Positions 1 through 13,143 of a stretch of 64,000 nucleotides of DNA are shown here, in pieces. Both the position numbers and the translations under genes were made by a program. Numbering within the stretch: the stretch's first letter is position 1; every line of letters starts with the position of its first letter. This stretch comes from Diploscapter coronatus (lineage: Eukaryota > Nematoda > Chromadorea > Rhabditida > Rhabditidae): assembly GCA_964036155.1 (NCBI GenBank), contig OZ038423.1:6525249-6589248 (forward strand). Direction: 5' to 3'. The notes under the pieces are model-generated. The model did not search any database. It saw nothing but the letters and a program-made list of their open reading frames with translations, and was not told the DNA's origin.

Positions 1-116
1 TATGTTATGAACTGCCCCTTAGTTTCGAAGTAATTCGATTCCAAGTAGAACGCCAGATCTAAAATTGTCGCCATTTTATGGCTGAATCCTAGGCTATTGG
101 AACTTCAAATTCTCAC

Positions 117-2072
117 ATCGCTAACTTCAATCTGATGTTGCGGTAAAAGTGAATTTGGATAAGAGATGAAATTAGAATAAGCAACATTCGGACTGTTCAC
201 TTTAATGAAGTAGCGACATTTAGAGAGGAATAATGATTAGAAGATTTTTTAAATTCTCACTCGATTGTCTGAATCCGGCGAAGATGTAGCTGAAAATGGA
301 TTGCCCAGTTCGTTCATATATCGTGGTGAAGACATTATCGAGATTTTTGATGAGCAGATTGAGTTCCCATCCCATCGAGGACTTCTGCGAGAAAACGAGA
401 ATGAATGTTCTGTCGTAGAACTGGAAGGCTGATTCGACTGCTGGTTGGCAGCCTCCTGAAGTTTGTATTGAATTAGTCAAACAGTTTGACTTCTTTCATA
501 CCAAACTCGCAATGGGCAGAAGTAAAGCCGGGAGGGCACCCGCATCGACCTTGATTTACCGGATCGTTCACGCCGTGATTCATGCACCTGAGTTTTTCTA
601 TCTTTCATGGGCATTTTAACAAGAGCATATGGATAGAGTAAAAGATAAACAAAAAGACCAACTTTAAGAGCGGAGTTAACCGTAAACTTATATCACGGAA
701 GATGCGCTGAAACCTTTGTCGCCACGCTTATTTGATCACTTATACATAAGGTTGAGTTTCAATAAAGCTATTCGGGAAATTTTGCATCTATCCTGGCGCG
801 ATTCTGATGCGGCAATAGCATTGGACCAGCAACCGCGCCAGGACAGATGCATTTTCTCTCCAGTCAGTTCAGAATGAAGTTGTAAAATTATCCACTTTAG
901 CCCTTGTCAAATGGCATTCATTTGTTCCCAATAAATATCGTAAATTGCTCACATCCACTGATCGCATTTTTCTCCACTGACAAAAGGCGCGCAAACACAG
1001 GTCTGGTTCTTCAGCATCACTCCGTTGTTGCACAGGGAGCCATCTAACTGGTTCTTTTCCTCATGTGGAAGTCTTCGGGTTATCACTGGGAGTTCATCTG
1101 AACATTATTTATACAAATGCTACCTCCAATTACTTTCTCAACCAATTTCCCCTAGGAAGTACAACTCGGCATCATCTGCCTGTTCAAATCTGTCAATGAT
1201 GTCGCTTCTTCCCAGATTTGTCTCGGATGTGAAGTAGCCGTAGAAAATCACAGATGGGAAATTCACTTCCTTTCCGTGAGTTCTGAAATGAATACAAAAA
1301 ATCATTGCTTTGGATTTTTTCCTACTCGAAACGATTCAGTACGAAAACGAGATTGTCATCGTCTATCAGTTCGGATATCTAAACTTTGCATCATAATTGC
1401 ACCTTTTCCTTCATATTATCACTTTGCTCTGGATTTTCTCCGCTTGAGTGTCGTAATTCGTGTCGTTTCCCTCAACGTCATTAGGCCTAATTTCCGCATA
1501 ATGTCCCGTGATTTCGTAGCGAACAGCATTCGCGACTGCAGCTGCAATTCAGCTGATCAGTGTTGCCATTCATTTTTCACTGTTCCTTTATGAAATTGTA
1601 AAATGATGACAGAGGCGTTTTTTCTTGCATGTTTTTCATGCATTTCTCAAGTAGCTGATAATTTGATATTATAATCAGGTTATCACAATCACTAAAATTG
1701 TTTACACCCTGTGACGTAGAAAGCGCAATGGAGTTTTTTAATGGATTATTTTGGGAGATTCGGATTCAAATTCCCAGAAGATAATTATTAAATTTTCAGA
1801 GCACAGTTTCATTTTAGCTAACTTAAAAGCGAGTTTTAAGTAAAAGCTGTAAAATTCTGTTACTATTTTGAAAACGAAGCTTCATTACCGAAGCAAGAAA
1901 CTTATATTATATTATCATAGCATAACTATACAAAAATATTTTCCTACTATTGCTATCCATTTTTATCTGGAGTTTAGTGATGTAACCAATAACTCTACAA
2001 GTTTCAAAACTTACCTTGAAACAAAATGACAATTGCGAGCCACACTACGAGGCTCGACGGTGGATGTCGCAT
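117..2072 (-). CDS. Secreted EGF-domain protein, irg-7/DUF7154-like (3' part beyond window)
   Basis: Eight exons join without a phase conflict: 2072-2015, 1541-1423, 1378-1326, 1282-1143, 1043-953, 587-502, 455-261 and 199-117; the gene then leaves the window. Exon 1 starts at an ATG and encodes a hydrophobic signal peptide (MRHPPSSLVVWLAIVILFQ). About 100 residues without a domain I recognise follow. Exons 5 and 6 each encode an EGF-like unit with four cysteines and the typical C-x-C then GF/F...C spacing (for example CGCPPGFTSAHCEF). Exon 7 begins a region (RTFILVFSQKSSMGW) resembling the VWA-like DUF7154 domain. EGF units followed by such a domain are typical of the nematode immune and gut family around irg-7; that link is from memory of the family, not a search. 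Exon 8 is the least certain. The 3' exons are missing. Confidence 0.6.
783..851. repeat. Short hairpin element in an intron
   Basis: Inverted repeat with 18-bp arms (783-800 and 834-851, one mismatch) around a 33-nt loop. It lies inside the intron between the two EGF exons (588-952). It is GC-rich compared with its surroundings and looks like a tiny MITE. No clear target duplication was seen. Confidence 0.6.
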
Positions 2073-2642
2073 TATAGATGGGAAAATGAAGGGCTTCAGA
2101 AAAATGGTGATCTGCTGAAATTAGAGCCAACAATAGGCAATTCGTGAAGAAGAATAAGAAGCTGCTCCTTCACCGATTTATGTCTCTTTGCCTCTTGCTG
2201 CTGTCTTTGGCACCCTTATCTGCTTTTCCTTTTCTGTCGTTTGCTCTTCCTTGCACTATTCAACTCCTTACCTTTCCTGGTTAATGTCTCATAAAATAGT
2301 CGAGTTATCAACCGCGTCGCTGCTACGTAACACCAGATGCCAGAATAGTCACAACATTTCTGGTTTTTTTTTGTTTGGAATATCTAATTATAAGAGTCCT
2401 CCCGAGTGCTGCCTTAATTTTCAATAATGTGAAAGAAAGTTGCTTATTATCAGCGATTAAGCAATGCTGCTTATCTCGAACAATTTCATGATTCTCAATA
2501 AACATTAAAATATGAAATTAAATTTTACTTCTATGCAAAACTATTATATTCTTCACTGATTTTTCAAGTGAAAATCATAAAAAATGTTTATTGATGATCT
2601 GCATGTGGAAAAGTATTTACAATGCACAATAAATGAATGATA
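2073..2642. other. Intergenic, no gene seen
   Basis: This lies between the start of the EGF gene and the 3' end of the 7TM gene, both on the minus strand. Short open frames here lack splice or domain support. It presumably holds the promoter of the EGF gene. Confidence 0.5.
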
Positions 2643-4462
2643 TCATTGAACTGATGGAAATATGTGATTTTTGGAAGAAGATCGTCTTCTGCTTCTGCCG
2701 TTGCTATTATTATTGTAATTGACAGCCAAGAATATCGACGAAGCCGATGTCTCTCTCGAACCACGATCTTTCTGTAAATTTTAGGGATATTATTGAATCG
2801 TGAAATTAAGAACGCTGCATATGTGCTTTTCAAGTTCAATTACTTATGATCTTCCATTTCTAACTCTTATTATCATTTGTTAGAGCAATTCCTTCCTTTG
2901 GTTTCGCACGTTATTTCATCAGTAAGAAAATAGTAAAAGAGCATTGAGTCTCCTACATTTATCACCAGTTGGTCATCGTAACTATTCGTATTTTTGTCAC
3001 AAGTAACTTTTATTTACTCTGTGCTCATTATTCTAAAATTTGGTGGAATAAAAATGGTGATCAGCTGGTGACACATAAAAAAGCCGAAGCATTCCAAAGA
3101 GTTTGCAACATTGCTTTTCTCGGGAGCTAACAATACCTTCAAAAATCCTTTGACTGCATTATAGAGTAGAACCCCGTTTAGAGAACAGTTCCATGCACAC
3201 ATCGTTCCTAACAACTGAAAGATGAATATTTCATTTTAGCTGAAAAGTCACTAGTTATTTACCAATGGTACAATTTGAGCCAGAAATCCCCTTTCATTTG
3301 CGTCGATCGAGAAATCGTAGAGCTGCAGGTAACAGTTTGCAATGAATAGGCCAATTGCGATAACTGAGGATAGAGATTCCAAAGCAACCTTGAAGATGGG
3401 TATGTTTCGAAAAAGGACGATAATGATATTCGTACTTGTATAGTAATGAAGAACAGAAATTTATTCTGAAGTTTGTGGCAATTTTCCGTGACTGGAGCTT
3501 TTTTGAAAAGACGACTCAGCCAAATGTGACAGGAAATGCAGACGACTAGAGTCGACAATGAGGATATATAGTAAAGATAAATGTTTAGCTGAAATTTATA
3601 CGATCTCTTCTTTAAATTTCATAATCATACCCTTTGCATTTGAGTTGCTACAATGAAACATCCGCATAAAATTAAAGAGATAATTGGCACAACCACGCTG
3701 TAGAAGCGTCTGATCAAATTGTCACTGAAATATAGACATTTCAATCAAATTTAGTTCCTAGTCTATCTAAAAATCTATTCGAACTAACGAATAGAAACTA
3801 CGATTGTGTTAAATTTGCATGCATAAATTTGAATGGGAATAGTCTAATTATGCCTAACTACCAACTACAACGCATAAAATAGCCTGCCTTTTGAAGATGA
3901 GAGTTTTGTGGAGCATGAGAATCGAGAGAAGGACTTTTTTGATGACAAGAAACGATCCATGAGCAAAACCGATTAAACCCCAAAAAGAGAATGTCAGGTG
4001 GTCTTCTGAGGGATCGAATGAATTGTAGTGACTCCACAAACCGAGATGATACGGATTCTGAATTGAAATTTATTCCAAAGGTGGTTTCTCATCTCGAAGG
4101 CCACTTGTAAATGGCGAAGTAAATTGTTGTCAAGCAACGCAATCTTTTGGAAAGAAAAAAAATTCCATCATTTGACAATACACTATCGAATACCTTTTCG
4201 TTTTTCACTTTATAAGCATCAATTTATAAGACGAACTTACAAAAGTATTGACGAGGCTGATAGTGTGATAGAAAAGACTAAAGGCGGCTGTGGCGAGGAC
4301 GATCTTCTGGAAGGACGAGAGGTTGTCGCGATGATAGACGAGTCTGACGATGATGACTCCATAGAAATAGGCTCCACAGGCGAATGATAGAAATACGGAG
4401 AATGGGAGAAGGACTGCCAAAGTCAGACTCGCCGATTTTAGATCTTCCGCTTCAAAGTCCAT
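2643..4462 (-). CDS. Seven-transmembrane chemoreceptor-like GPCR
   Basis: Seven exons (4462-4241, 4057-3888, 3724-3631, 3588-3436, 3388-3263, 3214-3137, 2771-2643) give a 323-residue protein, the usual length of nematode serpentine receptors. Strongly hydrophobic segments recur through every exon (for example SLTLAVLLPFSVFLSFACGA in exon 1 and VVVPIISLILCGCFIVATQ in exon 3). The cytoplasmic tail is Ser/Arg-rich and ends FPSVQ. The family (sr-type) cannot be assigned from sequence alone. Oddity: exon 2 joins exon 3 in frame only through a GC donor at 3887-3886 (AG|GC); every GT donor nearby gives a stop. It is probably a sensory-neuron plasma-membrane receptor, by inference from the family. 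Confidence 0.75.
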
Positions 4463-5300
4463 TGCTACTGTGAGTGAGTCAGGTTGAAGTACAGACTCTC
4501 ATTTATAGACTTGATCAGTTGCACCAGTAAACGCACATGCCCACTTGAAAATGAAAATATGCTGATATGTTGAAAATAACTGCCGATATGTAATTATAGC
4601 CGAGTCTGACTGGAAGCTGAGTCGTACACAACGCAAATTGCTATGTAATAGAATTCGAAAACCACTTGTAGCAGAATGATCTTCGAGGCACATTCGTTAC
4701 TAATAGTAGAACTCGAGCAGATATATTAGTGTTTGTCTGCATGTTTCAGGCAATTCTACGGTAATTGATGGATATGAGAAACCTCACGTGCAGTTAAACG
4801 ATTGTGTTTCATTACCCTGGAAATTAATTATCGAGATTTGTATCGTTTTCAAGCAACCTCGTAAACACCACCCTCGCTAAATCTAATTTACAAAGAAACA
4901 ATTGCTCCTAGAAACCTCAAAAACAAGTATGGCAGAAATAGAATTTGGAAAATAGTTATCCTTGGAGAGGTACGATAAATAACGATACCAGCTAAAAATG
5001 TGAAACTCATGAGCAAACTCACAATTTTATTAGTTCTAAAATGAATATTTTCTTCATTTGATAATTTTGAGAATCGATATTTCATACGTTTCATTGTGGA
5101 TTATGCAAAACAGTTTCCGAATTGCAAAAATAAGCGAAGTGTCAAGAATAAAAGGCAAAAGTGAGTTCAACGGGGGAATTCAAATCGAAAGAACATCATA
5201 TCATTCTATTATTCTAGCAATTTATAAATGCTGATCGACTGATTTTTGATATTGTTACTTATTATATTTTAACTGAAATATCAGTCTAGCATTTCAGAAT
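4463..5300. other. Divergent intergenic region
   Basis: This separates the minus-strand 7TM gene from the plus-strand CLN7-like gene and should contain both promoters. A 68-codon minus-strand open frame at 4888-5094 has two hydrophobic stretches, but neither splice context nor domain supports it. I do not call it a gene. Confidence 0.5.
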
Positions 5301-8300
5301 ATGGAATCGAAGGTAAAATTCGGATTGAATTCTTCAGAGCTCAAGCAGAATGAGAGTAAAACAGAAGAATTCAACAAGAAGGCTCTGTGGGTCAACATTT
5401 GCCTGATGACTGTCTCGGGGTTACAAATCTCGGGTATATGACATTGCGCACCAAAGATTTTCAGACTACGTCAGTGCACACCAAAAACATTTTAACTACG
5501 TCAGTGCGCACCAAAAGTATGTAATTGCTCATAAAAATCATCATACTAGCTATATTTTCATAAGTTTTTATTATTTTGTCGCTTCCTTTACCTAATTGAT
5601 TGAATCGCGTTATAATACTCAATGCAAATCATTATCGGCTATTTCTTTTGAAAAACAATGGATTTTTTATTTTTTTATTGAGAAAAAAGGCAATTTGTAA
5701 AAGTAGCCCCGTATTTTAAAGAGGTCAGTAACATACCGAATGACCCCAAAAACTGGCAAATCGATATGCTAATTAGCCCAATTATCTTCTACATTTAATT
5801 TCCTTCAATTTCATGTATGATTTCCCTAGGTACTAAATTTCCACTTGTCTCCAGCAGTGTTCCCTAGAATTAACTATAGAAGTTCAAGTAATCTGACAGA
5901 AATAGAGGTTTTTGAGATGTCTGGTTACAGAAATACATCATAAATACCCCAAATCGCCTATCAAAATGAACCATTCTACCATGTCTTACTATTTCTGAAG
6001 TCTATAGGCCATTACATCCATCTTTCTGATCACTGGGCTCACTTATTCACTCAAAATCGAGGTAAATCTCTATTACGTCCCTACAAGTGATCACAGTGAT
6101 CAAAAATGCACCAACACATGGTGATCGAACCATGATAATAAGAAAAGAATTACTGTAAATCAAATTTAGAATAATTTCAACCAGTTTGCGGCATATTATG
6201 AAACACTATGGTCTGTGAAATTATCATTTTCTTTGAATTGTGTCATTTTTCAGTTTTTAACCTAAAATACTCCAGAGTCGAGACAAACATATTCCGACCA
6301 AGTGATCGAGGCTTGATATTAACATAACTGATACCTCAGGTGAAAAATATGTCATGATTGAGGGGCAATTGACCTGTTTGGGATGATTAGGCGTTCTTGA
6401 AATGATCTATTTTTCGAATTTTCTCATTTTTATGGATTTTTCAATCTTTGACGCCCCGTGGTTGATTCAATGATATCCAGATCTAGTCCCCGACCCATGA
6501 TATTATGAGAACTGATGCCATAGATGAAGTATATGTCAAATTCGACTCGATTTTTATATGTTCTGAGGGACTGCTAGTCCTTGTAGTAGAGCTACTCTGA
6601 AATATGGAAGAGTTTGGAGTGAATAAATGAGGCTAGTGAGCAGAAAAATGAATGTAATGGCCTATACTTTAAAAATAGATGTATCACATCCAGCTGGTCA
6701 TTTTGGTAGTCGATTTTGGAGTCTTCCGTGAACTTCTGGAATCCGACCCCTCTAAAACCTCTATTTCTGTCAGATCCTATGAACTTCTATAGTTAATTCT
6801 AGGGAACACTGCTGGAGACAAGTGGAAATTTAGTACCTAGGGAAATCATACATGAAATTGAAGGAAATTAAATGTAGAAGATAATTGGGCTAATTAGCAT
6901 ATCGATTTGCCAGTTTTTGGGGTCATTCGGTATGTTACTGACCTCTTTAAAATACGGGGCTACTTTTACAAATTGCCTTTTTTCTCAATAAAAAAATAAA
7001 AAATCCATTGTTTTTCAAAAGAAATAGCCGATAATGATTTGCATTGAGTATTATAACGCGATTCAATCAATTAGGTAAAGGAAGCGACAAAATAATAAAA
7101 ACTTATGAAAATATAGCTAGTATGATGATTTTTATGAGCAATTACATACTTTTGGTGCGCAATGACATAGTAAAGACACTTTGGTGCGCACTGACGTAGT
7201 TAAAATGTTTTTGGTGTGCACTGACGTAGTCTGAAAATCTTTGGTGCGCAATGACCGTCCCCCCAAAATTTTAGTGTACTACACTTCAATTTGGCCATAC
7301 TTGAAAGAGGTAATTCTATTTTGAGGGTATACATTCGAGGAGCTGACGATAAAATATGTGTGAAAATGAATACTGTTATGGTAGGCTTCGGCGTTAGAAG
7401 AGTTTTATTGCTCCCGAGTATGCATTGACTACAAAGTGAAGTTGATATGTGAAGCGAAGGGATAACAAAATCATCTTTTATACAGGTCAGTGTTGGCGTC
7501 AATGAAGTGACAGTTTGATAGGTCCAAAGGAAATGTACTTTTTCGAAGGCACCGAGAAAGTCATAAACGTTTTCTAGAAAAGAAAACTGTCAAGAAATGA
7601 ATCCGGATTTGAGAATTGAGATTAAGATCGCGTGATCAGCCGTAATAGATACCGAGCAATGTTTTGTCGATATTCAGCCTCGAATTTGTCCTTTTTCAAA
7701 CTTCGTTTTTATTGATGCAGAATGGGTAAAATAAGATATCGAATGTTTTGAATATTTGTATTTCTGCTCAATATTGTGAGCAATATAAGAGTATGCAATC
7801 GAGTTTTATAATGAATTTCTTAGAAACTTTTAGAAGCAAAAATTATCTGATGAAAAGAACGTATATTTCTTTCTGTTTTGTTATCACATGAAATTCGATC
7901 TTAATTTCACCCATTTCCATCTGTAAACTAGGAAGCTGATATTCAAGCCTTAAAAATCACGAAATTTCACCATTGCAGTTGGATCCATCAGTGTCGATCG
8001 ATTTCCTTGGTTGGGTGATTGCTGCTGCCTCTATAGGCCAGTCCATTGCCAGTCCCGCTTTCGGATACTGGAACCAGAAGACGCATTCTGTTATTCAGCC
8101 GGTCTCTGTTGGGTTTTCAGTTGCAATTATTGGTCAATTCATTTATCTTCTGCTTCCTTGGTTTCCTTCGAAGTCGTCGAGATGGATCATGTTAGGAGCT
8201 CGTTTTCTGACTGGAATGGGCACAGGTTAGCCAGTAGAGTGTATAATTTTTCGCAAGTTGCTCTTCATTTCAATCTCAAATAGGTCATTAGGTTGAAGGA

Positions 8301-10619
8301 CCGTGCGTCGTCTTTTCTATGCACTATTTTTTCTTTAAAGTAAGAGAGTTCATATTTGTTTACAGAAACAAAGAAAACAATACCCGAGCTCCTTCTCATA
8401 TTTATTAGCAACATACGGGTGCGTTAGTCATTGAGTCAAAGGCGCTTGCCTATGATGGCTTATCATTGCGTGATGTGCCACCCTCAAGCGAGTTTCTTTC
8501 TTTCTCTCAATAGCGTATGCTCCCTTGCTTAGCGATATAGAGCTGTTATAATATAAAAAGATACCACGCGGATTGGCTTTCCAATGATCAATTTGATTGT
8601 AAAGCGGGGTATTCGAAGGTTACAAATGATTTTTCGAGTTAGAATTTTGAACATAACTTTCTGATCTGAAACGAGAGTTGTGATAGAATTTGTAAAAAAA
8701 AACCTAAATCTATTTAAGCTATTAGGATTGGATTGTGACTTTCGAAGGACGTTTTTTTTAAACTAATTTTCCGAACCTTATAACTCTTCAGGCGTTTTAT
8801 CGGTACTTCGAACATACCTGTCATTGTCGAGTCCGCCAGAATTTAAAATGCGTTACATCAGCTATGGAACAGGTTTTCTAGTTATAGGAATTACAGCCGG
8901 TCCGGGATTGCAGGCATCGAATGATTGGAAAAAATAAATGAATGAGAAATTGCAGTCCCTTTTCTCGCCTTTCGGTGAAGATGGAATAAGATTTGCCGGG
9001 ATAAACTGGAACATGTACTCTTTGCCGACAGTTTCAATGATATTGTTACTTCTTCTCTCAATCTACGTGATTCGATCCCATTTCGGGGTAAAAGTTTCCT
9101 CCCAATAACACCTAACATTCTTCTTCCAGGATGACACTTCAAGATTTGTATACAATTCTAGCGAAAACGAGTTTCAAGTTTTGCCGAAATTCGACAAAAC
9201 TCCTGCTATGGTTTGCATTTTCTGCTGGACCGTATGCTGTCTCATTGCCACTATCTTCGAAGTGTAGGTTTTCTTTTCAAAATCTGTGCGGTAAAAGTTC
9301 CTAAAATTCATAGTAGTTTATGTCTTCTCTTTATTGTCGCAAAATTTCAAATAATTCCAGTTGCTCTCTGAAAATGCATTTCAGGATCTCAACTCCTCTT
9401 TCCATAGCGATGTACAACTGGACGAACTCCGAAGCGATCCTCTACAACGGCATTTTCGTGATGTGCTCCTGCGTTGTCAGCGTCACCTTCTACTTTTTGT
9501 TTGGTCTGACTAAACTGGGAGAATTGTAGAGAGAAAGCGACAAGTCAAATTTAATTGGAACAATTTTTAGCGATAAGCGAAAAATGATACTGACCGGGTT
9601 GATAATGTTCATCGTCTATCTGCTAATCGACTATCCGTGGTTCTTCTATGATGGGCCGTTGACTTTCATCCCTGAAAGTAAGATTCTTTTCCTCTGAAGA
9701 CTTTGTCTAGTTCGAACCAGGGCTGTTGCGGAATCGAATTTTAAAAAAATCGGAGTCGGAGTCGGAACTTCCGCAACAGCCCTGGTTCGAACTTCGCCCA
9801 GGCTGCTTACAGCTCATAATGTAGATTCGCTAGATTCACTTGCATCTTCAACATCACTTGTCTAATAATATTTTTTTTTTTTAAATCCAAAATCAGTGCG
9901 TATTTTTGGACATTTCCATTTTCACAGATACGACAACTCGAGAAGTGGGAGGGTGCGAAATTTCTTACGATTGGTGCGCCTCCACAGTGCGTGTACCCAT
10001 GATTCCTTACCTAATCAGTTTCTTTATCAATGGCATCGGATTCCCATTCATCTGTGCACCTGGAGCCTCTTTGTTTTCGTTGATTCTGGGACCGAGACGT
10101 CAAGTCAGTATCAAATTTTTTCTACAAAATGGATAATAGGAAATAGAAGTGAATTTTCGTCTTTCCTTTCTTTTCTCCACATGATTGTTATTTTTGATCT
10201 GATAGCCTCATTCGAATTCCGAGGATAAACTCAGATGAGGGTATTTCGCAAGTAATGTAATAGTTATTGAACTCATTGAGAAATTATTTTTAAAATGTAC
10301 CAATTCCGAATCTACTATAAAACATGTTTTAGGGAACGATGCAAGGTCTCTATCAAGCTTCAGGATCAATGACGCAATTTGTCGCTCCGATTTTGGCAAC
10401 GTTAGAGCTCATCATGTTGGTACAAACTGTATTTCAAAGCTTTTCAGGATGTTGTACGAAGTATCTGGCTATAAATATGTCATCCTGGTTCAACTGATAG
10501 TCGCATTCGCAGCCACTCTATCTGTCGTTCTCTTCTATCAACGACTTCGACCACTGCAAATGAAACCGAAGCTGGGCAAATCTGCATCGTACAAAAATGG
10601 AATATTCTACGTTCTATGA
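5301..10619 (+). CDS. MFSD8/CLN7-like major facilitator transporter
   Basis: Eleven exons (5301-5433, 7275-7309, 7979-8225, 8792-8913, 8956-9087, 9130-9263, 9385-9525, 9571-9677, 9928-10103, 10333-10400, 10448-10619) give 488 residues. Family landmarks appear in order: YYTSIWPYL in TM1, LGWVIAAASIGQSIASPAFG in TM2, then LRTYLSLSS, ISYGTGFLVIGITAGPGLQ, IAMYNWTNSEAILYNG, SLILGPRRQ and GTMQGLYQASGS. MFSD8/CLN7 proteins are lysosomal or endosomal 12-TM carriers; a nematode paralogue group exists. The start follows a TTTCAG at 5292-5297, a possible spliced-leader acceptor. Exon 4 ends at a GC donor (8914-8915), needed to keep frame. Intron 1 is almost entirely a 1.8 kb foldback element. Intron 8 holds a perfect hairpin. 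Confidence 0.85.
5442..7253. mobile_element. 1.8 kb foldback element in intron 1 of the CLN7-like gene
   Basis: Long terminal inverted repeats (about 5442-5912 and 6753-7253) are near-perfect over roughly 470 bp. Inverted similarity continues into the middle (for example 6001-6040 against 6630-6670), so the whole element can fold on itself. Each end carries tandem units containing GCGCACCAAA and ACTACGTCAGTG; the right end has four GGTG units and the left three. No open frame resembles a transposase. The ends begin CATTGCGCACC. No convincing target duplication was found, so the superfamily is unassigned. It is read as a non-autonomous DNA transposon. Confidence 0.85.
9709..9793. repeat. Perfect 25-bp-arm hairpin (MITE)
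   Basis: Arms 9709-9733 and 9769-9793 are exact reverse complements (AGTTCGAACCAGGGCTGTTG plus five more bases), enclosing an A/T and GGAGTC-rich loop. It sits in intron 8 of the CLN7-like gene. Related CAGGGCTGTT-type ends occur at 41291-41446. Confidence 0.75.
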
Positions 10620-11888
10620 TCTAGTATTATGTAATTTTTCTGTTCTTCGGTTTAGCAAATGCAAGATTCTTGGAAAAGTAATGTTGTTTTTGTTGCTAAT
10701 TGAATAATAAGGTAACCGTCATTAAAATTGAAAAAAAGCATGAGTCCGTTAGTTCTTTGATTAACCAAATTTTAAAGATGTTTTGAAGAAAAATGTCGTA
10801 TGAAACAATCCTGAAGGTATGAAGATGTTATGCTGTAAAAACGCTACAGCGATTAGTCCAAATAATCATAAACTGAAAACACAATCTGAACTTCCAAATT
10901 AGACGACATTATTGATGAAATTAAAGTCGTTTTGGATAATAAGGCGTGATGATAAAATAGTAGGTGTATATGGTGTCTAGCAGTTCGATTTGATCCCAAT
11001 TCTTTTCCTGTGCTCAGTTTTAGAAGGCAGAATTATGTGATTTCTGACAATAATTGTTTCTCATTAAACTGACATTTTATTCCAAGTCATTCATCGGCAA
11101 TATCATTCGATTTCAAATGGGTAAAGTTCATTTTAGTCTAGTAGTGTCTTTTTGAACTTCTCGAGTATACAAAATGAATCACGGGTGTTGGTTTACACCA
11201 GTTTTTAAATTTACTCGTTATTTGGCTATTGCTTGTGAAACTTGTGAAATCGGGACTTCGATGTCTAATTGCGTGTTTGTTTGGCTTATTTCGTTGGCGT
11301 ATTTCGTCAGTTCCAAAGGCAATGACCTGGAGAAACCGCTGAATCTCGAGTGATCGAGAGATGACAAACAGACAAAAAAATGAAAAGAGTGTGAAAAACG
11401 ACTCTGCAAAGACAGCTGTGGACTATTTCTGTCTTTTTCTTTTCATTCTTTTCGTGTGCTCGAAAGGTCGCTCGGCTAACTTTCCAATGACACGCATCCT
11501 CCTCCTTGCCCTGCCCTGCCCTGGCTAAGGATCCACTATGAAATGCGAGTAGCTGAACGCTCACTTCAGTTCTTCATTAGTTTTGTTTTTCGTTAAGTCA
11601 CACATAGTTTTTCTACTTTGAGGGTATAAAGTTCTGTCCCGAAATTCATTTTGCTTTGGATTTCGACACAATAATTCGCCGATCAATGCAAGTTCATTCT
11701 TGTTACACTTATTGATTTGATATTTACTCTTTGAGTTGTATTTACTTTTTTGAGAAACGCACGACTAGTTCATTTTATTATTTTCTTTTTCGTTTAACTT
11801 ATAATTTGAATCAGAATTTTTTCAAATATCTTACTATTTATTATTTTTTGTCATGAAATGCTTTAATGCCCTTCCAGGTCAGTTTGCG
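10620..11888. other. Intergenic, no gene seen
   Basis: This is upstream of the small Ig-like gene. A GGGTATAAAG motif near 11622 could be a TATA element serving an unseen 5' exon. A TTCCAG at about 11873-11878, just before the ATG region, is a possible spliced-leader acceptor. Confidence 0.4.
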
Positions 11889-12634
11889 ATGTTGCAACAG
11901 CTGATCGTTCTTTCGTGTCTCTTTGCCATTGGAAATGCCGCAGTAATGATCATCCCTGTCAAGGTTTTCTTATAGAAGAACTTAAGTATTTCTTTCTTAT
12001 AAAATTTTTCAGCTTGGTGGCGAGCTCAAAATCAATGGTCACAAAGTGACTCAGTGGTCAAGATCGCTGGAGAATGGAGATGTGGAAACACTCAAATATT
12101 CAGCGGATAGTAGTGAGCCGAATGCCAACAAATGGATCAATGACGTAAACTTACGTGGAAAATTATCGTCTGAATTTTCGCCTTTAGAAAACTGGGGAAG
12201 TCAACAAGTTCTCCGACTCAAAAGTGCTTGCTGATGGAACTCTCATTGTCAGTAGCTTCAAAAAGTCTGATGTAGGATCTTATTATTCGAAGGAGATTGA
12301 ACCAAAGGTAAGAAAGAAGCATTTTCAAGATGTGCTTCCATAGCATAATTTAGTGGGAAAGGTATCTTCTGTCGGTTTCATTCTCTTGAAATAAAAAGAA
12401 ATACAAAGAAGAACATCGAATAAGCACTAAACCCCAGGATAGTTGCAAACTTGCAAATGTGTGTGTGTGTGTTTATTTATTTTTAAAATTTTACTCATGA
12501 AGATTCTTTAACAATTAGTCCAAATGTTTTCACAATTTTCTTTTCAGATGACTCAACACGAAGATGGTTCGGTCACAGGCGTTGCTGCTCCAATGTACAA
12601 CGTCATTTTGAAAAATGATGATCAACCCTCGTAA
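11889..12634 (+). CDS. Small secreted Ig-like-fold protein
   Basis: Four exons (11889-11963, 12013-12144, 12188-12307, 12548-12634), all in phase 0, give 137 residues. The N-terminus is a signal peptide (LIVLSCLFAIGNAA). The mature part has no cysteine. It contains LADGTLIVSSFKKSDVGSYY, the pattern of the F and G strands of an I-set immunoglobulin domain (DGxL-I-x-x-x-x-x-x-D-x-G-x-Y), but lacks the usual disulfide. Several short secreted nematode proteins of this type exist; the function is unknown. An AATAAA near 12738 may be the poly(A) signal. Intron 3 carries a short TG run near 12460. Confidence 0.75.
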
Positions 12635-13143
12635 CTTGATAAATGCATGTAATTATGAAATGATAACACCTTCAAAATCTTTGTATTTAAATATCATCTC
12701 CCTCAATTATTTACAGTCACCATGAAATACCGGTACACAATAAACGAATTTTCTAATGAGCGCTGATCTTCTTTACGTAATATTTGCATCTGCTTGGTTC
12801 ATCTCCAAAGACGGTTTGTTCCTCTAGGTACCAGCAAATTTTTTGAGTTTGATAATCCACAGCCGCCTAAACAAGCCTTCTATAATTTTGGATGAAATCG
12901 AATTTTACAATAGGAATCAAGCAGAGACTACTCAATTTTGCAAATCGACATTATGGCTTTAATACGGCAGATGATCGGAAGACAGGCTACTTGAATGCGT
13001 AGAATATCAAAATATTGAAAAATGATATAGAAGGGGTAGGCAAAGAGTGAGATTAGAATAAATTAGGTACAAAAGCATCAGCACACCGAACTGAACATTT
13101 TGGTACGCAATTTATCCAATCGTATGCTTTATTATTGTGCTAT
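12635..13143. other. Convergent intergenic region, nothing seen
   Basis: This lies between the 3' ends of the Ig-like gene (+) and the lectin gene (-). No repeats or open frames of note. Confidence 0.5.

Noticed and set aside
4888..5094. 68-codon minus-strand frame with two hydrophobic runs
   Set aside because: No splice partners, no promoter sign and no recognisable family; AT-rich DNA often gives such frames.
7200..7502. 100-codon minus-strand frame at the foldback's right end
   Set aside because: It overlaps the terminal repeat units and exon 2 of the CLN7-like gene; the amino-acid sequence is repeat-derived.
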